Below, in pieces: positions 18,897 to 27,964 of a DNA stretch of 64,000 nt. The stretch is from Vibrio sp. 99-70-13A1 (lineage in GTDB: Bacteria > Pseudomonadota > Gammaproteobacteria > Enterobacterales > Vibrionaceae): the NCBI RefSeq assembly GCF_013114625.1, contig NZ_VTXD01000005.1, positions 110,081 to 174,080 of the forward strand, in the 5' to 3' direction. How positions within the stretch are numbered: position 1 is the stretch's first letter; every line of letters starts with the position of its first letter. The notes below the pieces were generated by a model. It did no database searches, had not been told where the DNA came from, and worked only from the letters and a program-made list of their open reading frames with translations. The position numbers were made by a program, and so were the translations under genes.

Positions 18897-19646
18897 ATGA
18901 GTATTACGATAACAACGCAGCAAGTTTCAATGCGCTATAAAGAGCGTGTTTTATTCCATATCCCGGAATTAACGATTGGTCCTAATGACGCCATTTACCT
19001 TAAGGGTGATAATGGCGTTGGTAAAACCACCCTGCTCAAGATCTTATCTGGGTTGACTAAACCGTCATCAGGGAAAATAGCAACAACCAATACAACATGG
19101 CGACATACTCTATTTCCAAGGGCAAAATTCAAAGACGTTATCTACCTCCACCAAACGCCTTACTTGTTTGATGGGACGGTTTATCAGAATGTAGGTTACG
19201 GTATTCGTTATTCGAAAGAGAGCCCAAAAGATAAGCGAGCACAAATTATCAATGCGCTAAGAATGGTAGGCTTAGAAACTCTTGCTGACGAGCATATATC
19301 TGTCTTATCTGGTGGCGAGCGCCAGCGTGTTGCCATGGCACGAGCTTGGATATTAAAACCTTCTATTCTATTAATGGATGAACCTAGCGCTTCATTAGAT
19401 AAAGAGTCGATTGAAAGGTTAGTCATTATGGCAGAGGATCTCTTACAAAGAGGTGCAAGCTTAGTCATAACGAGTCACCAAACTAATGCTCTGACAGACT
19501 TATGTAAAAAACAATGGTGGATTAGGGACAATTCCTTGACTGAATCACCATTATTGCAAGTCGTCTCTGAACCTTCATCTATGTTAGGATCAGCCAATTC
19601 AGAACGGTTTAGTATTAATACAAGTACAACATTCCGAGCAGTGTAA
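18897..19646 (+). CDS. tupC: Tungstate ABC transporter ATP-binding protein TupC
   Basis: This 249-residue ATPase energises tungstate import. It shows Walker A GDNGVGKTT (about 39-47), Q-loop in 'DVIYLHQTPYLFDG', signature LSGGERQR, Walker B 'ILLMDEPSASLD' and the switch His in 'VITSHQTNAL'. There is no C-terminal Mop-type regulatory domain, as expected for Tup rather than ModC. The ATG at 18897 has AGGA about eight bases upstream, nine bases after tupB. mobA follows after a 97-base gap. Confidence 0.93.
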   Translation: MSITITTQQVSMRYKERVLFHIPELTIGPNDAIYLKGDNGVGKTTLLKILSGLTKPSSGKIATTNTTWRHTLFPRAKFKDVIYLHQTPYLFDGTVYQNVGYGIRYSKESPKDKRAQIINALRMVGLETLADEHISVLSGGERQRVAMARAWILKPSILLMDEPSASLDKESIERLVIMAEDLLQRGASLVITSHQTNALTDLCKKQWWIRDNSLTESPLLQVVSEPSSMLGSANSERFSINTSTTFRAV

Positions 19647-19658
19647 ATTCATATATAA

Positions 19659-19691
19659 ATGATCATGCTTGGAATTGCCGTTCACGATCAT
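19659..19691. repeat. Imperfect inverted repeat between tupC and mobA
   Basis: ATGATCATG at 19659-19667 and CACGATCAT at 19683-19691 pair with one G-U. There is no T-run, so it is not a clear terminator. It may mark a processing or regulatory hairpin in the tupC-mobA gap. Confidence 0.35.
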
Positions 19692-19743
19692 CATTAAGCT
19701 ATTAGAAAATAGCGTGAACTCAAACAAGCACAAGAGAATCTTT

Positions 19744-20328
19744 ATGTTGCTTCCCGCACAAACAAGTTGGGTTATTTTAGCTGGCGGACAAGCTAGCCGC
19801 ATGGGTGGAAAAGATAAAGGGCTCGTAGAGTTAAACGGCCAACCACTGATTCAATACGTAATGGATAAACTGTCGGTGCAGACAGATTCTATTATGATCA
19901 ATGCGAATCGTAATATTGAACGCTACCAAGAGTTTGCAGCTGTCGTCTCAGATTCATTCCCAGATTACCCTGGTCCACTTGGCGGAATTCACGCGGGCTT
20001 ACAGGCAGCAGATACTGATTGGGTCGGTTTCGTACCTTGCGATAGCCCTCAAATTAACAGCGATTTAGTCGAGCGTTTTTGTTCACAAGTCAAAGAAGAC
20101 ACCGATATTTTGGTCGCTCATGATGGCGAGTTCAAACAGCCTGTCTTTACGTTATTTCATAAACGCGTACTTCCTAAATTAGAAGCGTTTCTTCTACGTG
20201 GTGATCGAAAGATCATTCTACTTTACAAAGATTGTGTGACTGAGTTTGTAGATTTCAGCGACTCTCCGAACTGCTTTGTTAATCTCAATACGCCAGAAGA
20301 ACTACAACACTTTGGAACTCTCCAATAA
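19744..20328 (+). CDS. mobA: Molybdenum cofactor guanylyltransferase MobA
   Basis: MobA transfers GMP from GTP to Mo-molybdopterin, producing the guanine dinucleotide form of the cofactor used by formate dehydrogenases. From the ATG at 19744 it is 194 residues, the same length as E. coli MobA. It begins with the nucleotide-binding loop '[21 protein letters not shown]' type motif (LAGG-x-SxRMGG-x-DK) and continues with '[11 protein letters not shown]' and 'VPCDSPQIN'. An upstream open frame from 19669 adds unrelated residues. Its stop overlaps the ATG of the next gene (TAATG), so expression is coupled to mobB-moeA. Confidence 0.94.
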   Translation: MLLPAQTSWVILAGGQASRMGGKDKGLVELNGQPLIQYVMDKLSVQTDSIMINANRNIERYQEFAAVVSDSFPDYPGPLGGIHAGLQAADTDWVGFVPCDSPQINSDLVERFCSQVKEDTDILVAHDGEFKQPVFTLFHKRVLPKLEAFLLRGDRKIILLYKDCVTEFVDFSDSPNCFVNLNTPEELQHFGTLQ

Positions 20329-22187
20329 TGAATGATTCAAAACAACGCCCTAACCTGCCTCTACTTGGTTTTGCTGCTTACAGCGGTACTGGAAAAACCA
20401 CACTACTTGAAGTCTTACTGCCTTTATTGACAGAGGCAGGTTTAAGAGTGGGTGTTTTAAAGCACGCACACCATGATTTTGATGTTGATAAGCCAGGTAA
20501 AGACAGTTATCGATTACGTAAAGCAGGTGCAAACCAAATGCTTATTGCTTCACGTAATCGCCATGTTTTAATGACAGAAACACCAAATGCAGAAGCTGAG
20601 TTTGACTACCTACTTACTCGCTTTGATATCACTAAGCTTGACCTTATTTTAGTTGAAGGCTGTAAGAATATTGCCTTCCCTAAGATTGAGCTTAACCGCC
20701 ATGAAGTCGGCAAGCCTTGGCTTTATCCAAACGATAGCAACATCATCGCCATTGCAACCGACACCACAGTGGAATCTTCCCTGCCTCAAATGTCGATCAA
20801 TGATCTAAATTCAATTCGGGATTTTGTCATTCAATATGCGGAAGATTTTAAGTTAGACAAAATTTCTAAAGCTGATTCTTCGAAAATTACTCAGCCTGAA
20901 GAAGACTCAAACAAAACTCTGTTATGCTCAGAAAAATCGTCTTCTGAGCCGATCGTTTGCTGTGATTCTTTCTCTCCTGCTGGGCTTAGTGTTCCACAAG
21001 GGCAAGAGAAAATTTTAGAGACTATCAGTAACGTAAGTCTCACCGAAAATGTCGCGATTAGCCAAGCTTATGGTCGAGTGTTAGCTTCAGATATTGTATC
21101 GCCGATTAATGTACCTCAGCATACTAACTCAGCAATGGACGGTTATGCGATTCGAGGTGATGACTTAGATCGTGAGAGCTATACGATTGTGGCAGAAGTC
21201 ATGGCTGGTCATAGCTTTGATGAAGAATTGCAACTCGGTCAAGCTGTAAAAATCATGACAGGCGCACCTACCCCTTTAAGTGCCGATACCGTTGTGATGC
21301 GTGAGCAAGCCATCGACAAAGACGGTGTAGTCAGTTTCCCTGACGCTAAAGTATCTCACGGACAAAATGTTCGTATGGCTGGCGAAGACCTTAGTATTGG
21401 TCAACCTGTTTTCACTGCTGGCACTCGAATTGAAGCAGCAGAAATGGGAATGATGGCATCACTTGGCTTTGGCGAATGTTCAGTTCGCAGACAAGTCAAA
21501 GTGGGTATTTTCTCTACTGGTGATGAAGTTCAAGATCCAGGTAATGAACAACAACCTAATTCTATCTACGATTCTAACCGTTACACCATTATGGGCATGC
21601 TGCAAAAGCTAGGCTGTGAGATTGTTGATTACGGCATTATTGAAGATGATGAGCAAAAAATGATGGAAGTGTTGCACAGCGCTTCATTAGAGACAGATAT
21701 GGTACTGACCTCCGGCGGTGTTTCTGTTGGCGATGCTGATTACATCAAACTTGCACTCGACAAATTAGGTGAAATTAATTTCTGGCGTATCAACATGCGA
21801 CCAGGTCGCCCACTCGCTTACGGGAAAATAGAAAATAAACCATTCTTTGGTTTGCCGGGTAATCCAGTAGCCGTTATGGTTTCTTTCATCAATTTTGTAG
21901 AGCCTGCCATTCGTAAACTTCAAGGGCAGCTTGATTGGATTCCCGTTAAAGCCAACGCAATTGCCACCGAGCAGTTACGTTCAAGACAAAGTAGAACTGA
22001 ATTTAGCCGTGGTTTCTTTACCATGAACGAATCTGGTGTTCTTGAAGTGAAAACAACCGGCAAGCAAGGTTCTGGAATCTTACGCTCGATGAGCGAAGCT
22101 AACTGCTTGATTGAGATCTCACCGTCAGTCGATACCGTCAAAGTAGGTGAAAAAGTCACGATTATTCCGCTTCAAGGCCGTATTTAG
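20328..22187 (+). CDS. Fused MobB-MoeA: GTP-binding adaptor plus molybdopterin molybdotransferase
   Basis: This 619-residue protein joins two cofactor enzymes. Residues 1 to about 165 are MobB, with P-loop 'YSGTGKTTLLE' and 'LKHAHHDFDVDKPGKDSYRLRKAG' in overlapping parts. About 60 Ser/Glu-rich residues follow as a linker. From about 226 the chain is MoeA, with 'NSAMDGYAIRGDD', 'KIMTGAPTPLSADTVVMRE', 'TGDEV', 'TSGGVSVGDAD' and 'FGLPGNPVAVMVSF'. MoeA inserts molybdate or tungstate into adenylated molybdopterin; MobB assists MobA. The fusion and its overlap with mobA put metal insertion and nucleotide addition in one unit right after the tungstate importer. It ends at a terminator. Confidence 0.94.
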   Translation: MNDSKQRPNLPLLGFAAYSGTGKTTLLEVLLPLLTEAGLRVGVLKHAHHDFDVDKPGKDSYRLRKAGANQMLIASRNRHVLMTETPNAEAEFDYLLTRFDITKLDLILVEGCKNIAFPKIELNRHEVGKPWLYPNDSNIIAIATDTTVESSLPQMSINDLNSIRDFVIQYAEDFKLDKISKADSSKITQPEEDSNKTLLCSEKSSSEPIVCCDSFSPAGLSVPQGQEKILETISNVSLTENVAISQAYGRVLASDIVSPINVPQHTNSAMDGYAIRGDDLDRESYTIVAEVMAGHSFDEELQLGQAVKIMTGAPTPLSADTVVMREQAIDKDGVVSFPDAKVSHGQNVRMAGEDLSIGQPVFTAGTRIEAAEMGMMASLGFGECSVRRQVKVGIFSTGDEVQDPGNEQQPNSIYDSNRYTIMGMLQKLGCEIVDYGIIEDDEQKMMEVLHSASLETDMVLTSGGVSVGDADYIKLALDKLGEINFWRINMRPGRPLAYGKIENKPFFGLPGNPVAVMVSFINFVEPAIRKLQGQLDWIPVKANAIATEQLRSRQSRTEFSRGFFTMNESGVLEVKTTGKQGSGILRSMSEANCLIEISPSVDTVKVGEKVTIIPLQGRI

Positions 22188-22195
22188 TCTTAAAT

Positions 22196-22231
22196 AAAAA
22201 GCGGAACCACGTAATGGGGCTCCGCTTTTTT
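22196..22231. terminator. Terminator after mobB-moeA, shared with the GGDEF gene
   Basis: The stem AAAAAGCGGA / TCCGCTTTTT encloses a smaller CCA/TGG stem and ends in a T-run. It lies between convergent genes and works in both directions. Confidence 0.85.
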
Positions 22232-22304
22232 AATACAATCCTGAACAACTTTTTACTCTTCAAATCCTTACTTTAAATGAGTACCTTCAATTCATTGAAC
22301 CCAC

Positions 22305-24452
22305 CTAAACAGTGCTTTCAACAAGTAATACACCATCTCTGCCAGATACCTTCACTTTATATAATTGCTTATCGGCTTGGTCACAAACCATTTTGAAACT
22401 CTCTGTTTTAGAACGCCTTGCACAACTCTCTTTCTCAAACAAAACATTAGCTCCTCCGATTGAGAGACTTAATCTATCGGATAAAACAGAATTTGGATTT
22501 GATAGGTTCATGTCATAGAAGGCTTGTCGTAACACTTCTACTTTGTTCTTGATGGAATAAGAGTTTTGCCCAGAGCAGATAACCATAAACTCATCTCCGC
22601 CATAACGGAATAAGTAATCATTTTCATCGCAAAAAATCTCGTTCATTAGAAAGCTAAGCGATGTTAACGCTTCATCTCCCTGAAGGTGCCCGTGGGTGTC
22701 ATTGTATTTTTTGTATTCATCAATATCGATCATTAACACGGCTAGCATCTTACGTTCTTGGGTTGAACTATGGACCAACTTCCCTGCTAACTTACCTAAT
22801 TGGTAACGATTATAAAGACCCGTTAATGGATCCGTTTGAGATAACTTTTCTAACGTTCTATTCGCATCTTCAAGCTTCTTTCTTTGCTTCTGGTTTTCTA
22901 GTGAAACCGCTATAAAGCTCGCTAAGTGCTCAATTAAATATCGATGATGTTGCTGGTATTGACTAGACAAGTGATGCTGAACAGACAGTAAACCAATCAC
23001 TTCTTCCTTCAACAAAATAGGCGTCAACAGAATTGAATTAGTCACTGGGGAGTCATTTAAAACGACAAAGTCTTCTTCAGTTCTTGTGGATTGATCGACA
23101 TAAGGAGCAAGAGAGTCATCAGTCACTGTGTTTAAGTGCACTGTTGCCTTGTTTTGAATAACGTACGTACCCACCGTTTGGTGATCTTGGCAAGCAACCG
23201 TTAAATTCTCAACCAATCCAGACGTATCTACAAAGTATCGGTAATCTAAAATATCAGTTTGTTTATCATAAAGCGCGATACCAAACTCAAATGTAGGAAG
23301 AATTGTATTTATTTTCACTAGTATTTCAGGGAGAACAGCGTACAGATCAGGGGCTGTAGCCATAAACTGACCGATTTCAGTTATCGCACCCATATACTTT
23401 TGCATTTGCTCTAAAATATCTTTCTGTTGATTAATTTGTATCTGATCAACATTCGTAACCATCAATTCGGTCTGTCGTTGCGTATAGCCTTTTAATATTT
23501 GCTCAGCATAATTGATATGCGCAGATTGAATGGCTACAACATCTTCCAACTCTTTTTCACTTTGCTTCAGTTTGCTCAGAGTTTTAGCATGGATGCTATA
23601 AAATGAATAATTTGCTTTTAAATCGAAATTTTCACTGACGAACTCGTTGATTCTTTTCGCCTTATCCATGTCATTGTTTTTCTCTAAGAATTTAGCCCAA
23701 AGCAACAAGTTTTCTAATCGGTTATGACTGTCTTTTATTTGTTGGTAGTTATGCTCTGCGAGTTCAAAGTGGTTTAGGATTATGCGTTTATCATATTGCT
23801 CATCAAGGCACATTGCTTGTGCCATATAGCCTAAGCTTAATGCTAATGTTCGTTTATCATCTAATTTATCTGCGATGACTTTTGCTTCATTAATTGCCTC
23901 TATTGCCTTCTGTGACTGGCCAATATGAGCATATGAATACCCTAAATTGAGTAGGCTAACTGCGCAACCTAACTGGCGATTTGCATTCAAAGCGGTAGTC
24001 ACCCCTTTTTCTGCAAACTCTATCGCTTTATCAAATTTCTCAAGGCTTAAATACATATCACTCATATTGCAGTAAATAAGCGCACTGATATTGTCATCTA
24101 CCTTGTGCAAATCTTTTAAGACTATTTCATAATGTTTATACGCTGAATGAAGATCCTCTATATCGACATAGAGTGACGCCAACAAACCATTCACAAACAC
24201 TTTCAGTTGAACATCATCTTTATGAAGCGCATCTAGGCACTCAATATAGCCAGACATGGCTTCATCCAACTGACTTTGGCGATCTGCAGTGTAGGCTTTA
24301 AGTAATATTGAGATTACCTTAGGAATATCTTGATCGTATTGCTCGCACGCTTGCTGGATCTTAGTTTTTATTTCTTGCAGCCCCTCAATTCCCGGAAGGT
24401 TTTGTGAGCGCGTAATAATGCCAAGAATGTGAGAATAGAGTGTGTTATTCAT
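22305..24452 (-). CDS. TPR-GAF-GGDEF diguanylate cyclase
   Basis: This soluble protein of about 715 residues probably makes cyclic di-GMP. The first half is a run of TPR-like helical repeats (for example 'ALIYCNMSDMYLSLEKFDKAIEFAEKG' in parts). A GAF domain follows ('ILPTFEFGIALYDKQTD' to 'EVIGLLSVQHH'), then a coiled coil and a GGDEF domain with an intact 'FRYGGDEFMVI'. The position of the product-inhibition site (RxxD) reads DEND, so feedback by c-di-GMP is probably absent. I prefer the ATG at 24452 (MNNTLYSH); the frame extends to 24509. No membrane span or partner gene is seen. Confidence 0.88.
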   Translation of the reverse strand: MNNTLYSHILGIITRSQNLPGIEGLQEIKTKIQQACEQYDQDIPKVISILLKAYTADRQSQLDEAMSGYIECLDALHKDDVQLKVFVNGLLASLYVDIEDLHSAYKHYEIVLKDLHKVDDNISALIYCNMSDMYLSLEKFDKAIEFAEKGVTTALNANRQLGCAVSLLNLGYSYAHIGQSQKAIEAINEAKVIADKLDDKRTLALSLGYMAQAMCLDEQYDKRIILNHFELAEHNYQQIKDSHNRLENLLLWAKFLEKNNDMDKAKRINEFVSENFDLKANYSFYSIHAKTLSKLKQSEKELEDVVAIQSAHINYAEQILKGYTQRQTELMVTNVDQIQINQQKDILEQMQKYMGAITEIGQFMATAPDLYAVLPEILVKINTILPTFEFGIALYDKQTDILDYRYFVDTSGLVENLTVACQDHQTVGTYVIQNKATVHLNTVTDDSLAPYVDQSTRTEEDFVVLNDSPVTNSILLTPILLKEEVIGLLSVQHHLSSQYQQHHRYLIEHLASFIAVSLENQKQRKKLEDANRTLEKLSQTDPLTGLYNRYQLGKLAGKLVHSSTQERKMLAVLMIDIDEYKKYNDTHGHLQGDEALTSLSFLMNEIFCDENDYLFRYGGDEFMVICSGQNSYSIKNKVEVLRQAFYDMNLSNPNSVLSDRLSLSIGGANVLFEKESCARRSKTESFKMVCDQADKQLYKVKVSGRDGVLLVESTV

Positions 24453-24642
24453 TATAGCTTTGTTCGCTTTCTTATATTGATAACTAAAGAGCCGTGATAC
24501 TGGCAACATATCATACCGTAAGTTGGTGAGTATTGATATACAACCAAATATCGTGTGGCAAAAATCTCAAGTTCACTTGAGCCTATTCCAAAATTTAGGT
24601 AGAGTGCGCGCAAAGCACTGACTCTATTGGAGAGCATAAACA

Positions 24643-24915
24643 ATGGCTCGCACAATTTTATATACGTATAAAGATGAAGACAAAGAATTGTTGTTTTCAT
24701 ATCAAGAACACAGAAACATTCAAGAAGCCGTAGCTGAAGCAGAAGGCATTGATATATCTGAGTACTTAAAGACTGAACAGCAGTTAGAGCTAATTTCTGA
24801 TACGAAAGCCGTTCGAAACTACCAAGATAATTACTTCCGCAAGTTAGGCTTTACTAAGTTAACACTTAAGCAAAAAGATAACCTTGGCGTAGGTAAAAAG
24901 AAGAAAGATCGTTAG
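24643..24915 (+). CDS. DUF2960 family small protein
   Basis: This 90-residue, highly charged protein begins MARTILYTYKDEDKELLF and ends in the lysine-rich GKKKKDR. The central 'EAVAEAEGIDISEYLKTEQQLE' is typical of the DUF2960 family of Vibrio and relatives. It has no membrane span or known catalytic motif. It stands alone, divergent from the GGDEF gene, with GGAGA about ten bases before the ATG and a strong terminator behind. Function unknown. Confidence 0.85.
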   Translation: MARTILYTYKDEDKELLFSYQEHRNIQEAVAEAEGIDISEYLKTEQQLELISDTKAVRNYQDNYFRKLGFTKLTLKQKDNLGVGKKKKDR

Positions 24916-24942
24916 TCTCTGACTCATGCTCTTAATACAACT

Positions 24943-24976
24943 AAAAAAGGTTGATGCTTCATGCATCAACCTTTTT
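24943..24976. terminator. Bidirectional terminator, DUF2960 / nagK
   Basis: The stem GGTTGATGC-TTCAT-GCATCAACC is flanked by six A on the left and five T on the right, between convergent genes. Confidence 0.9.
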
Positions 24977-25061
24977 ATTTATCTAAAGTCTTAGTTTACT
25001 CTTCTAAAACATCATCTTTCAGCTTTCTTTGCCTACACATTGAAACACGTAAAGCAAAAGA

Positions 25062-25970
25062 TTAAGCGATGTTTAAGAATGCAGCACCACGAACACCACC
25101 TGAATCACCATGTTTTGCTTTGATAATTTTAGGGCATTTCGCTACTGATAGAAGGTGCTTAGGAATACGTTTAGGCATCTCTTCGTAAATCAACTCGAAG
25201 TTTGATAAACCGCCACCAAGTGCAACCACATGTGGGTCTAAAGCAGTGAACAAGTTTGCAAAGCAAATGGCTAGAAGCTCCATGAAGCGTTCTACATGTT
25301 CAACCGCATTTGCATCGCCTTGAGCGTGAGCTTGAATAATGTCAATCGCTTTCTTCTTCTCACCGAAGTAGTGCTCATAAATTAGCTCAAAGCCTCGTCC
25401 AGACAAATAACTATCTAAACACCCCTTCTTACCACAGCCACAACCTAGTAGCGGTGCATTTTCTCCAAGGTGAAGCCAAGCATCTAAAGGCAAGCGCATA
25501 TGACCAAGCTCACCAGCAACGTGGTTACGACCAGAAAAAACTTTACCTTCGAAAACAAGTCCGCCTCCGAAGCCAGTACCTAAAATTAGGCCAGCAACAG
25601 AAGGCTCATCTTTAAGTTCATCATCCCAAGCTTCAGAAAGAGCAAAACAGTTTGCATCATTTTCAATCTTAACTAGACGACCGATTTTTGCTTCTAAATC
25701 TTTACGTAGCGGTTTACCTGTAGATGCAGGTACATTCACCACCAGCATTGTGCCACTGTCAGCATCTTCCATACCTGGAAGACCTAAACCAACTTTACCT
25801 TTGCAAGAAAATTCAGCGTCATATTTTTCTACAAGACCCGCTATAGTATCGATTAATAGCTGGTAGTCATCAGTTGGAGTCGGAACTCGCTCTGTTGCTA
25901 CACGTTCTAGTTTCTCATTAAAAGCGCCAAATTCAATTTTAGTGCCACCGACATCGAAGCCGTAATACAT
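25062..25970 (-). CDS. nagK: N-acetyl-D-glucosamine kinase (ROK family)
   Basis: NagK phosphorylates N-acetylglucosamine released during murein or chitin recycling, using ATP, in the cytoplasm. The 302-residue product matches E. coli NagK (303) almost end to end as I recall it: '[17 protein letters not shown]' with the phosphate loop DVGGTK, catalytic Asp in '[17 protein letters not shown]', '[10 protein letters not shown]', and the ROK zinc site 'GELGHM...[17 protein letters not shown]'. It is monocistronic, convergent with the DUF2960 gene. A related fructokinase is less likely because of the close NagK similarity. Confidence 0.93.
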   Translation of the reverse strand: MYYGFDVGGTKIEFGAFNEKLERVATERVPTPTDDYQLLIDTIAGLVEKYDAEFSCKGKVGLGLPGMEDADSGTMLVVNVPASTGKPLRKDLEAKIGRLVKIENDANCFALSEAWDDELKDEPSVAGLILGTGFGGGLVFEGKVFSGRNHVAGELGHMRLPLDAWLHLGENAPLLGCGCGKKGCLDSYLSGRGFELIYEHYFGEKKKAIDIIQAHAQGDANAVEHVERFMELLAICFANLFTALDPHVVALGGGLSNFELIYEEMPKRIPKHLLSVAKCPKIIKAKHGDSGGVRGAAFLNIA

Positions 25971-26121
25971 GAAATATCTCCAAATTCTTCCCTAAATAAG
26001 GGGTTAAAATTAATATTAAATGCATTATCCACATCCCTCACCCTACAAACCGTGATTTAAATCCAGTTTATTTGTCGAATGATATCGTTTGCACAACAAG
26101 GCAGCACATTGACGCAAAAGA

Positions 26122-26862
26122 TTAGAGTGACGTCTCGCTTTTACAGTGTTCAATGTAAGATTTTAAGCTAGGTCTTGTTTGATCAGACTTATAACGAGTC
26201 TTACTTAGCATGTAGCTTTCTCTAAAAGCTTCAAACCAGAGTTGCAAAGTCGTTGCTGCGTTATTCTCACCAGCTTGCTTTAACACAAGGCTCGCGACTT
26301 CAGCCGTTGAAAGGTGCTGTTCGTTATCTGATTTTCGCATCATATATTGTGAGACAGATTCAGGCTCAATAGAAAGCACAGGTAAATTTTGAAGATAGTC
26401 AGAACGACGAAAGATCTTACGAGCTTCACGCCAACTGCCATCAATAAAAATCAGCAACAGCGTTTTGTTTGGATCTCGGGCTTGGGTTAAGTCAGCCACC
26501 ACACGTGATTTATCATCGGTATAATCTTCAGGAAACACGATGACCGGTTGGTACTTATCGCTATTCAGGATATCCAACATCTCTTTGCTTGGTTCTGTGC
26601 GATGCCACTGATAAACGTAGCTATCTTTAACAACGTCGGCAATTAACCCACCAGTATTACTTGGCTTCATCACTTCATTGTCAGACACAAGCAACATTGC
26701 TGCGACTTTAGTCTCGACATCTGGCTGATAGTCACAAATACAATTGGTTTCGACTATTTGGCAATATTGGCAACGAACGACTTTACATCCACGCGCTTTA
26801 AATGGCTTAGTAGAAAGTGATAAACGATGTTGGTATAAACGGTGAAAAGCGTGGATTCTCAT
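26122..26862 (-). CDS. tapT: tRNA-uridine aminocarboxypropyltransferase (DTW domain)
   Basis: TapT (formerly YfiP in E. coli) puts the acp3 group on U47 of tRNAs using S-adenosylmethionine. The 246-residue product has the zinc-ribbon-like cysteines 'CQYCQIVETNCICD' (about 32-45), 'MKPSNTGGLIADV', and the DTW-type core 'IDGSWREARKIFRRS' followed by 'YMMRKSDNEQHLSTAEV'. It is somewhat longer than E. coli YfiP at both ends. Single gene, divergent from the fatty acid hydroxylase. Confidence 0.9.
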   Translation of the reverse strand: MRIHAFHRLYQHRLSLSTKPFKARGCKVVRCQYCQIVETNCICDYQPDVETKVAAMLLVSDNEVMKPSNTGGLIADVVKDSYVYQWHRTEPSKEMLDILNSDKYQPVIVFPEDYTDDKSRVVADLTQARDPNKTLLLIFIDGSWREARKIFRRSDYLQNLPVLSIEPESVSQYMMRKSDNEQHLSTAEVASLVLKQAGENNAATTLQLWFEAFRESYMLSKTRYKSDQTRPSLKSYIEHCKSETSL

Positions 26863-26955
26863 GAAAGGCAGTTATTGTTCTAAAAAATTGTCGTGATTGT
26901 ACTTAGAGTACATACAGAATGATAGAGTAGCCATAGAATGAAAAAAGGATTAGTT

Positions 26956-27780
26956 ATGCAAGACCCATCTCATCTTCGGTTACTTTGTTTTGTCGTGGTT
27001 TTCATCCTTTGTGCGCTATGGGAATACCGCTTTCCAAGAAAGGAATTAACTCAAAAAAAATGGTACCGCTGGAGTAACAATTTTGCTCTCGTTGCGCTAA
27101 ACAGCGTGTTAATCGCTGCTCTTATCCCTATTGCTGCGTTTCAGGCTGCTATCATTGCTTCTGAACATGGTTGGGGGCTGTTCAACCTTGTACCAATCCC
27201 TTTAGGGTTAAGCTTAATCATATGTGTGGTATTGCTAGATTTAGCGATCTATCTGCAACATTTAGTCTTCCATCGCATTCCTTGGTTATGGCGTTTACAC
27301 CGTGTACATCATGCAGATTTAGATATTGATGTGACTACAGGTACGCGCTTTCACCCGATTGAGATGATTTTGTCTATGCTGATTAAAATCGTCATCGTAA
27401 TTAGCCTCGGCGTGCCACCTATCGCAGTGGTTATCTTTGAAATTTTACTGAATGCGAGTGCAATGTTTAATCACAGCAATGGAAAGCTGCCTCTAAAGTT
27501 GGATGCATTTCTAAGAAAAATAGTTGTCACTCCAGATATGCACCGCGTGCACCACTCTATCATCGTTAAAGAAACCCACTCCAATTTCGGTTTCTTTTTA
27601 TCAATTTGGGATGTGATGTTTCGCACCTATAGAGCACAACCAAAACTTGGGCATAACGGTGTAATTATTGGAATCCCTGAGATAACACAAGGTAGTGAGC
27701 AAAGGTTAGATAAAATGTTACGTCAGCCTTTCAGCAAATTCCCTACAGCCTCTGAAGCAGATTCATCTGCACCAAAGTGA
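26956..27780 (+). CDS. Fatty acid hydroxylase / sterol desaturase superfamily membrane protein
   Basis: This inner-membrane di-iron oxygenase-like protein has about 274 residues and four or five spans. Its histidine clusters, the metal ligands of the superfamily, are HLVFH, HRVHH (in 'RLHRVHHADLDIDV'), FHPIE and a second HRVHH ('DMHRVHHSIIVKETHSNFG'). The start at 26956 is chosen because AAGGA lies six bases upstream; an ATG at 26938 is in frame. The substrate is not known; bacteria do not usually make sterols, so a lipid or carotenoid is more likely. It is followed by a terminator. Confidence 0.88.
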   Translation: MQDPSHLRLLCFVVVFILCALWEYRFPRKELTQKKWYRWSNNFALVALNSVLIAALIPIAAFQAAIIASEHGWGLFNLVPIPLGLSLIICVVLLDLAIYLQHLVFHRIPWLWRLHRVHHADLDIDVTTGTRFHPIEMILSMLIKIVIVISLGVPPIAVVIFEILLNASAMFNHSNGKLPLKLDAFLRKIVVTPDMHRVHHSIIVKETHSNFGFFLSIWDVMFRTYRAQPKLGHNGVIIGIPEITQGSEQRLDKMLRQPFSKFPTASEADSSAPK

Positions 27781-27797
27781 TGTAAATGAATAGATAA

Positions 27798-27838
27798 AAA
27801 AGAGTACAACCTATTGATAAGTAAAGTTGTACTCTTTT
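27798..27838. terminator. Bidirectional terminator, hydroxylase / MCP
   Basis: The long perfect stem AAAAGAGTACAAC / GTTGTACTCTTTT has a 15-base loop and lies between convergent genes. Confidence 0.88.
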
Positions 27839-27964
27839 CTATTAAAATCCGCGAGGTACTTTAGTTATTATTCAATACATTAATCGTAATCTGCTAATTC
27901 ATGAATAGTAACCTGCTTGTAAGTACGACCATGTTCGTAAAATCTTGTTAGTACGCACTAGTCA

